From assembly GCA_944386965.1 (NCBI GenBank), contig CALXDE010000036.1:1-19592 (forward strand): a stretch of 19,592 bases of DNA, read 5' to 3'. The notes under the pieces are model-generated. The model searched no databases. It had not been told where the DNA came from and worked only from the letters and a program-made list of their open reading frames with translations. Positions 14,484 through 19,592 of this stretch are shown piece by piece. Within the stretch, counting starts at the first letter, position 1; every line of letters starts with the position of its first letter. The DNA is from an uncultured Oscillospiraceae bacterium. Lineage in GTDB: Bacteria > Bacillota_A > Clostridia > Oscillospirales > Oscillospiraceae. Both the position numbers and the translations under genes were made by a program.

Positions 14484-15941
14484 ATGAAAAAGCGGTTCTG
14501 CGCCATGGTTCTGTGCGTTGTCGTGCTGCTCAGCGCCCTGCCGGTCCTGGCTGTCAGCGCTTCGCTGGAAAATTTCGCTCCCATCCGCGCCTATGACGGC
14601 CGCTTCACCGATGTGGCGCGGGAGAGCTGGTATTATGACAACATTGCCGCCCTCTACGCCATGGGCCTGACGGAGGGACAGACCGACTCCCTCTTCGGCG
14701 TCTCCAGCAGCATCACCATCGGCGAGGCGCTGAGCTTCGCCGCCCGGGTCCGCAGCGCCTATTACGCGGGGGACCCGGAGGCGGGCGCCCGAACCTACGC
14801 CAACAGCGCCGGTCCCTGGTATACGCCCTATGTCCAGTACCTCGTCGCCAGCGGCGTCTCCGCCGCCTCCCAGTTCTCCGGCCGCTGCGAGCAGTACGCC
14901 ACCCGCGCCCAGATGGCCCACATCCTGGCGGGCATTCTCCCGGCCAGCCTCTTCTCCCCCATCAACGACACCGCCGTCACCATGGGGTACGCGCTGCGCC
15001 TCTACATCACCGATGTGAACGACTATACGCCCTATCAGTCGGATATCCTGCAGCTCTACCGCTGGGGGATTCTCACCGGGGCCGACGACCAGGGCTCCTT
15101 CTATCCCAGCGCCTATATCACCCGCGGCGAGTTTGCCGCCATGCTGACCCGGCTGATCGACCCGTCCCTGCGGCTGACGCTGGATTGGGACGTGTCCTCC
15201 GCCTACACTGCCCAGGGCACCACCTACACGGATCTGATCCGCGGCGGCACCACCCGCTACACCACCCATGACCTGGATGACTCGGCCTCTATCGACGCCA
15301 ACGTCCGCCACATGCTCAAAAGCGGCGGGAACACCATTGCCCTGCGCTTTGACGGAGGGCTCCTGACCCGCAGCTTTGTGACGGAGCTGATGAACGCCTA
15401 TCTCAGCACAGCGCGCACCTACATCGAGCAGGGGTACAACGCCGTCACCTGCAACTACAGCACCAGCAGCGGCACCGTCACCTTCCGGTTTTACAGCAGT
15501 CTCTTCTCCGACGCCCTCTTCCGCACCGCCCGGGACCGGACTCTGGAGGCCGCCATCGCCGTTCACGACCACCTGTGGCAGAACGGCACCATCACCGCCG
15601 GCATGTCGGAACTGGAAAAGGCCCGGGCCTATTACACCTGGATCTGTGACAACGCCTACTATGACTACCGGGCCACGGATACCTCCCTGTCCCACAGCGC
15701 ATACAGTCTCTTCACCATGGGCGCCGCCGTGTGCGACGGGTACACCGCCGCCTACAACCTGCTGCTGAAGCTGGAGGGCATCGACTGCACCACCGCCTCC
15801 ACCGCCGACCACATCTGGACGGTGGCCCAGCTGGATGGGACGCTCTATCATATCGACCCCACCTGGGGGGACCAGACCGGGCGCTTTGCCAACTACACCT
15901 ATTTCGCCATGACCCCCTCCTTCTCCCTATCCCGCTTCTGA
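14484..15941 (+). CDS. Secreted SLH-domain protein with C-terminal transglutaminase-like domain
   Basis: A 485-residue exported protein. A signal peptide spans residues 1-26 (MKKRF, hydrophobic core 6-22, cleavage near AVSA). SLH-type modules follow at about 40-95 (starting FTDVARESWYYDNI), 105-150 and 175-225, expected to bind a secondary cell-wall polymer. Residues about 230-350 are unassigned. The transglutaminase-like/peptidase domain covers about 375-470 with Cys417 in AAVCDGYTAAY, His443 in ADHIWTVAQL and Asp458 in HIDPTWGD, a complete Cys-His-Asp triad, so cysteine protease or crosslinking activity on the wall is plausible. AGAGG lies nine bases before ATG. Same transcript as the LCP gene, ending in the terminator at 15948-15999. 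The exact reaction is unknown. Confidence 0.92.
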   Translation: MKKRFCAMVLCVVVLLSALPVLAVSASLENFAPIRAYDGRFTDVARESWYYDNIAALYAMGLTEGQTDSLFGVSSSITIGEALSFAARVRSAYYAGDPEAGARTYANSAGPWYTPYVQYLVASGVSAASQFSGRCEQYATRAQMAHILAGILPASLFSPINDTAVTMGYALRLYITDVNDYTPYQSDILQLYRWGILTGADDQGSFYPSAYITRGEFAAMLTRLIDPSLRLTLDWDVSSAYTAQGTTYTDLIRGGTTRYTTHDLDDSASIDANVRHMLKSGGNTIALRFDGGLLTRSFVTELMNAYLSTARTYIEQGYNAVTCNYSTSSGTVTFRFYSSLFSDALFRTARDRTLEAAIAVHDHLWQNGTITAGMSELEKARAYYTWICDNAYYDYRATDTSLSHSAYSLFTMGAAVCDGYTAAYNLLLKLEGIDCTTASTADHIWTVAQLDGTLYHIDPTWGDQTGRFANYTYFAMTPSFSLSRF

Positions 15942-15947
15942 GGCGCG

Positions 15948-15999
15948 AAAAGAGAGGACCTGCCATGTACCACCAGTACGGCAGGTCCTCTCTTTTTTT
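15948..15999. terminator. Bidirectional terminator between the SLH gene and the aminopeptidase gene
   Basis: A 17-base stem, arms at 15948-15964 and 15980-15996 (core AGAGGACCTGCC), with an inner GTAC/GTAC pairing inside the 15-base loop. It is followed by a T7 tract on the plus strand and by AAAA on the other side, so it serves the converging genes on both strands. Confidence 0.9.
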
Positions 16000-16013
16000 G
16001 TCCCGGGCGCAGT

Positions 16014-17312
16014 TCAGAAGTGGAAGCGCCCGTCCCCCTCGGCGGAGAAGGAGGCGCTGTAGTAGGCGGTCATGGCCCGGATCAGGTGCGCTGTGTCCTC
16101 CGCCCCCGCCGTCTCATAGGCCGAGTGCATGGCCAGCTGGGCAAGGCCGATGTCCACGCTGTGGAGGGAGACATGGGCCAGAGCGATGTTTCCCAGGGTG
16201 GAGCCCCCCGGCAGGTCCGAGCGGTTGGCAAAGTGCTGCACCGGCACATCCGCGCGGCGGCACAGCTCCGCGAACACCGCCTGGGAGACGGCGTCGGTGG
16301 TGTAGCGCTGGCTGGCGCTGTGCTTGATGACCACGCCGCCGTTGAGGCGGGGCCGGTGGGTGGGGTCGGCATACTCCGGGTGGTTGGGGTGAACGGCGTG
16401 GGCGTTGTCGGCGGAGACAAGGAAGCTGTGGGCCGCGGCCTCCGGGAAGGGCCGCCCCAGGGCGGCGCACAGCCGCTCCAACACGGTCTGCAAAAAGTCG
16501 CTGTCCGCCCCCTGGCGGGTGCCGCTGCCCACCTCCTCATTGTCAAAGAGGCAGTAGACCGGCAGGCTCTCCCCCATCTCAGCGGCCAAAAAGCCCCGCA
16601 GGCATCCGAACGCGCACTGGAGGTCATCCAGCCGGGGCGCGGAAATGAACTCCTCCCCCGCGCCCCAGATGGTCCCCCGCTGCCGCAGGTACAGGAACAG
16701 ATCCGCCCCCAGCAGATCCTCCTCCCCGGCGCCGGCGGCCTGGGCCACCAGGGCGCGGAGCTTCCCCTTGTCTCCCGCCAATCCCAGGAGGGGCACCAGG
16801 TCCGTCTTGGGGTCATAGGAAAAGCCGTTGTTCACCTCCCGGTTCATGTGGATGGCCACGTTGGGAATCAGGGCCAGATCCCGGTCAATGTTCACCAGCC
16901 GGCTCTCCGCTCCGCCCGGCAGGCGCACCAGAGCCCGCCCCGCCACGGACAGCGGCCGGTCCAGCCAGGACGCGCACAGCATTCCCCCGTAGCGCTCGGT
17001 GTTCAGACGGAGATACCCCTCCGGCCCCTCCAGCTCCCCGTGGGTCTTGAGCTGGAACGTGGGTGCGTCGCTGTGGCTGGCGGACAGGAGAAATCCTCTC
17101 CAGTTTCCCCGGGGCACCTGAAAGGCAATCAGAGACGAGCCGTTGCGGGTGACATAGCCCTTCTCCCCCGGCGCTATGACCCAGGGCTCTCCCTCCCACA
17201 ACGGCCGGTACCCCGCCGCCTCCAGCTCCCGGCGGACACAATCCACCGCGTGAAAGGGGCTTGGGCTGCCGGCAATGAAGTCTATCAGTTCCGCAGCGCT
17301 TGTTTTTCCCAT
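16014..17312 (-). CDS. apeB: M18 family aminopeptidase (aspartyl aminopeptidase-like)
   Basis: Zinc-dependent cytoplasmic enzyme removing N-terminal, often acidic, residues from peptides; forms large tetrahedral assemblies in characterised relatives. The 432 residues carry the binuclear metal ligands: His80 in SASHSDAP, Asp229 in APRLDDLQ, Glu259-Glu260 in DNEEVGSGTRQGADS, Asp302 in SADNAHAVHPN, and His396 in QLAMHSAYETAG. The length fits the family. ATG 17312 is used because AAGGAGG lies six bases upstream. An in-frame ATG at 17360 has a GGAGG only three bases away and would add 16 residues whose start (MGKTDAE) echoes the real start (MGKTSAAE). I see no clear promoter, so read-through from the peptide-binding gene is possible. 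The symbol follows common usage for bacterial M18 enzymes. Confidence 0.94.
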   Translation of the reverse strand: MGKTSAAELIDFIAGSPSPFHAVDCVRRELEAAGYRPLWEGEPWVIAPGEKGYVTRNGSSLIAFQVPRGNWRGFLLSASHSDAPTFQLKTHGELEGPEGYLRLNTERYGGMLCASWLDRPLSVAGRALVRLPGGAESRLVNIDRDLALIPNVAIHMNREVNNGFSYDPKTDLVPLLGLAGDKGKLRALVAQAAGAGEEDLLGADLFLYLRQRGTIWGAGEEFISAPRLDDLQCAFGCLRGFLAAEMGESLPVYCLFDNEEVGSGTRQGADSDFLQTVLERLCAALGRPFPEAAAHSFLVSADNAHAVHPNHPEYADPTHRPRLNGGVVIKHSASQRYTTDAVSQAVFAELCRRADVPVQHFANRSDLPGGSTLGNIALAHVSLHSVDIGLAQLAMHSAYETAGAEDTAHLIRAMTAYYSASFSAEGDGRFHF

Positions 17313-17375
17313 GGTGATCCTCCTTTTTCCATCCCGCTTCTCAGCGTCCGTCTTTCCCATGTTCCTCCCGGCTGA

Positions 17376-17407
17376 AAAGGGGAGCGCCCGCCAGGACGCT
17401 CCCCTTT
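17376..17407 (-). terminator. Terminator after the peptide-binding lipoprotein gene
   Basis: An 11-base perfect stem AAAGGGGAGCG (17376-17386) / CGCTCCCCTTT (17397-17407) with a ten-base loop. On the minus strand it ends in TTTT, 11 bases after the stop codon. It may be partial, since the aminopeptidase downstream has no evident promoter. Confidence 0.75.
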
Positions 17408-17417
17408 CCGCCGCGCT

Positions 17418-19184
17418 CTATTCTGCCGCGGGGCCTACGCTCCAGAAGAAATAGGTCCCATCCGTAAGCCCGTACAGGCCCGTGAGGCCCTCGGCCAGCT
17501 GGGCGGCGCGCCCATAGTAAAACAGAGGCACCACACCGCCGCTCTCCAGCAAAATCCGCTCCGCGTCGTGGAGGCAGGCCTCCCGTCCGGCGTTGCTGGC
17601 CGTCTCCGGCACCACATACAACAGCAGGTCATAGGCCCGGTCATTGAACCCGATCAGATTCCCGCCGATGGCCCCGGCCTCAGAGTCCCAGCGGTTGAGG
17701 AAGGCTGTGGCGTCGTCATAGGCGGCGTCAAACCGGAAGGCCGCCATGGTAAACTCCCCGGCCAGCAGCCGGGTGCGAAGGGTGTCCCCGTCGGTGGGCT
17801 CCAGCACCACCTGGACGCCCAGCACCTCCTGCCACACGCCCTGGAGATACTCCGCCGCCGCCTGGTTTTCCGGGGTGTTCTCATAGAGATAGGTCACCTC
17901 CGGAAAATCCCGGCCATTGGGATAGCCCGCCTGGCTCAGCAGCTCCCGGGCCCGGAGGGTCCGCGTCTCCCAGGGTTCCGCCTCTGGGAGGCTCGCGTCC
18001 CCCACCGCCCGGAAATCCAAAACGGCTTCCGGCGTCTCCTCCTCCTGGCCATCCAGCAGATCCTCCGGCAGGGCAATGCCATCTTCCTCCGGCTGCTCCT
18101 GGAATGTCTGCTGCTGATCGTCCCGGTTGACAACGCCGTGGGGCACAAAGCCCGTGGCCGCGGTAAGGGTCGCGTCCCCCACCGCGGCGGTCAGCTCCGC
18201 CGTGTCTACACAGGAGGCAAAGGCCTGGCGCACCGTGGCGTCGTCAAAGGGCGCCGCCAGGTTGTTCAGCAACAGGGCGTATGTACTGGGCGCCGGCTCC
18301 ACCGAGAGGGTCCCCGCCTCCGTCCGGGCGGCGATCTCCTCCTCCGGCAGCTCCGCCAGGAAGTCCAGCTCCCCGTCCAGCAGGCTCTGGTAGGAGGCCG
18401 CCGCGTCGCCGCTCCAGGTGAAGGTGATGGTGTCCGCCTGTACCTGAGCGGCATCCCAGTAATGGGCATTCTTTTCCATCACAACGTACTGGGCATCCGC
18501 GGTCCGCACCGTATAGGGCCCGTTGGTGACCAGTGTCTCCGGGTCGTTGGCCCAGCCGGCCCCATACCGCTCCACAACGTCCTGCCGCGCCGGCATGGTC
18601 AGCGTCCCGGCGCAGAAGGCATCCAGGAAATAGGCGCACTGGTCGGTGATCTCAATGACCAGGGTATCGCTGGCCGGGGCGTACACTCCGGTGAGAAGGG
18701 TGCCGTCCCGATTGCCCCAGGCCTGGTCGAACCCCTCCACCATATAGAGCTGGTGGATGGTCCCCGGGGGATTCTCCATACCGAAAAGCCGCTGCCAGCC
18801 GTAGACAAAGTCCTCTGCCGTCACGCTCTCCCCATCGGACCACTTGGCGTCGCCGCGGATGGTGAAGGTGTAGGTGGTGGAACCGTCGTTGTTCTGCTCC
18901 ACCGTGTAGCTGCTGGCCGCGCCGTTTGCCAGCACGGCATGACCGCTGCCGTCATCCTCCCAGCGCAGAAGATTCTCAAAGAGATGGTGGGTGATTGTCT
19001 CCGTGTTCTGCTCCGGCGCCCGGGCCGGGTCCAGGTCGCTGACCGCCCCCGTGCATCGGACCGACAGGTCGAGGGAAGCGCCCCCCTCCGGTGTTTTCTC
19101 ATCCTGCCCGCCGTTTCCGCCGCAGCCGGCCATTGCCGACAGCAGCAGCACGGCGCTCAAACATATCGCAAGCCATCGCTTCAT
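17418..19184 (-). CDS. Peptide ABC transporter substrate-binding lipoprotein (OppA/DppA, SBP_bac_5)
   Basis: A 588-residue solute-binding protein expected to capture oligopeptides outside the cell. The signal peptide with a lipobox ends SAMAGC, so Cys21 would be lipidated. The SBP_bac_5 fold follows, with the family signature around THHLFENLLRWEDDG (65-79), TIRGDAKWSDGESVTAEDFVYGWQRL (108-133) and TNGPYTV (220-226). Residues about 353-403 form an acidic Gln/Glu/Asp-rich insert in the domain where OppA proteins usually run straight on. No permease or ATPase genes are nearby, so it is an orphan binding protein relying on a transporter elsewhere or acting as a sensor. The ATG chosen starts the signal peptide; AAGGAG is 13 bases upstream, a rather long spacing. 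Own promoter at 19238-19266. Confidence 0.92.
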   Translation of the reverse strand: MKRWLAICLSAVLLLSAMAGCGGNGGQDEKTPEGGASLDLSVRCTGAVSDLDPARAPEQNTETITHHLFENLLRWEDDGSGHAVLANGAASSYTVEQNNDGSTTYTFTIRGDAKWSDGESVTAEDFVYGWQRLFGMENPPGTIHQLYMVEGFDQAWGNRDGTLLTGVYAPASDTLVIEITDQCAYFLDAFCAGTLTMPARQDVVERYGAGWANDPETLVTNGPYTVRTADAQYVVMEKNAHYWDAAQVQADTITFTWSGDAAASYQSLLDGELDFLAELPEEEIAARTEAGTLSVEPAPSTYALLLNNLAAPFDDATVRQAFASCVDTAELTAAVGDATLTAATGFVPHGVVNRDDQQQTFQEQPEEDGIALPEDLLDGQEEETPEAVLDFRAVGDASLPEAEPWETRTLRARELLSQAGYPNGRDFPEVTYLYENTPENQAAAEYLQGVWQEVLGVQVVLEPTDGDTLRTRLLAGEFTMAAFRFDAAYDDATAFLNRWDSEAGAIGGNLIGFNDRAYDLLLYVVPETASNAGREACLHDAERILLESGGVVPLFYYGRAAQLAEGLTGLYGLTDGTYFFWSVGPAAE

Positions 19185-19237
19185 AAGCTGACGCTCTCTC
19201 CTTTTTGATGGTTTCGCGCCCCGCAGGCGCACGCCCC

Positions 19238-19266
19238 ATTATACCCACTTTTTTCCGGCTTGTAAA
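19238..19266 (-). promoter_or_regulatory. Sigma-A promoter of the peptide-binding lipoprotein gene
   Basis: On the minus strand TTTACA (19266-19261), a 17-base spacer and a perfect TATAAT (19243-19238). Upstream lies an A/T-rich stretch with TTGTAA twice, exactly ten bases apart (plus strand TTACAA at 19285-19290 and 19295-19300), a possible regulator site or UP element. Confidence 0.8.
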
Positions 19267-19317
19267 GGCGGCAGGTCAAAAAGGTTACAAATGTTTACAA
19301 TTTTTTCAAATCCGGAT

Positions 19318-19375
19318 AAAAAAGCAGAGGCAGTTCCCATTTTCTGGAATTCTGCCTCTAAAAAAAAAAAAAAAA
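19318..19375 (-). terminator. Terminator of the DEAD-box helicase gene, preceded by an A16 tract
   Basis: Stem AGAGGCAG (19326-19333) / CTGCCTCT (19352-19359), continued inward by TTCC/GGAA after a two-base bulge. On the minus strand the hairpin is followed by GCTTTTTTAT, and it is preceded by 16 T (plus-strand A16 at 19360-19375). Confidence 0.8.
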
Positions 19376-19380
19376 CGCGC

Positions 19381-19592
19381 TTACGCTTCCACCAGCCGGC
19401 CCTCGGCGTCAAATTTCATCTGGGTGATCTCGTTGCGGGTGTGCTTGGCGATATCGTCCAGCCGCACCATGGCCGGGTAGTCCGCCACCAGGGTAAAGGC
19501 CACGCCGTGGCGCTTGGCCCGGCCGGTGCGGCCGATGCGGTGGACGTAGTACTCGTTCTCGTCCGGCACGTCGTAGTTGATGACCGCGTCCA
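19381..19592 (-). CDS. DEAD-box RNA helicase, C-terminal fragment (5' end outside window)
   Basis: ATP-dependent RNA unwinding enzyme; only the last 69 residues are in the window. They contain motif V-VI of helicase domain 2: [20 protein letters not shown] followed by RTGR, with the arginine fingers, then the short tail [26 protein letters not shown]. The protein ends soon after the helicase core, without a DbpA-type RNA-binding domain or long basic tail, which suggests a CshA/RhlE-like or shorter helicase; which one cannot be told. The stop is followed by a strong hairpin terminator. Confidence 0.9.
   Translation of the reverse strand, partial: DAVINYDVPDENEYYVHRIGRTGRAKRHGVAFTLVADYPAMVRLDDIAKHTRNEITQMKFDAEGRLVEA

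Noticed and set aside
13427..15851. Two long minus-strand frames opposite the LCP and SLH genes
   Set aside because: Shadows of well-supported genes; repetitive Val/Gly/His-rich translations with no motifs.
16020..19208. Long plus-strand open frames opposite the aminopeptidase and the peptide-binding gene
   Set aside because: Same codon-bias artefact; the minus-strand proteins have full family motifs, ribosome binding sites and terminators.
19360..19375. A16 homopolymer as a phase-variable tract
   Set aside because: It lies between a stop codon and its terminator hairpin, outside any coding or promoter spacer sequence, so length change would have little effect; it may also carry sequencing error.

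Overview
This is a GC-rich stretch of chromosome from a low-copy, spore-forming Firmicute. The best guess is a gut Clostridia of the Oscillospiraceae/Flavonifractor type. The evidence is a recognisable SpoIIID sporulation regulator, an Rrf2/IscR–NifS–NifU iron-sulfur operon without Hsc chaperones, strong AGGAGG-type ribosome binding sites, consensus sigma-A promoters, and a Gram-positive envelope gene set (LytR-CpsA-Psr protein, SLH domains, lipoprotein). Taxonomy is inferred from gene content and composition only. I see seventeen genes, two of them cut by the window edges, and no tRNA, rRNA, IS element, prophage or CRISPR. No gap between genes exceeds 300 bases.

Layout. Positions 1-3244 (minus strand) hold a glycerate kinase missing only its last few residues, with its own promoter. 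Next comes a two-gene unit in which an alpha/beta hydrolase overlaps a WYL-domain regulator by 11 bases. Positions 3409-5731 (minus) hold a complete iscR-iscS-nifU operon. It has a consensus promoter overlapped by a perfect dyad, a related doubled dyad between iscR and iscS, and a strong hairpin terminator. Positions 5775-7195 (minus) hold a cytoplasmic GH13 amylase-family enzyme with its own promoter and terminator. Positions 7192-12592 hold a TetR regulator diverging from an ABC exporter: a MacB/LolD-like ATPase overlapping a 1293-residue FtsX-type permease with a roughly 480-residue acidic, repeat-rich arm predicted to lie outside the membrane.

Positions 12602-13277 (plus) hold spoIIID, read from a TTG start, and a 71-residue unrecognised protein. 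Positions 13317-15999 (plus) hold an envelope pair: an LCP phosphotransferase-family protein followed 34 bases later by a secreted SLH-plus-transglutaminase-like protein. Positions 15948-19266 hold, on the minus strand, an M18 aminopeptidase and an orphan OppA-type peptide-binding lipoprotein. The window ends in the C-terminal piece of a DEAD-box RNA helicase.

How they fit together. The Isc genes make and regulate iron-sulfur clusters. The TetR/ABC block looks like a self-regulated export or envelope-stress system. The LCP and SLH proteins probably act together at the cell wall. The peptide-binding lipoprotein and the aminopeptidase could form a peptide-use pair, though nothing proves they are co-regulated. 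The observations most worth following are the giant repeat-armed permease, the doubled IscR-type operator, and the LCP/SLH-transglutaminase pair with two SpoIIID-like boxes upstream.
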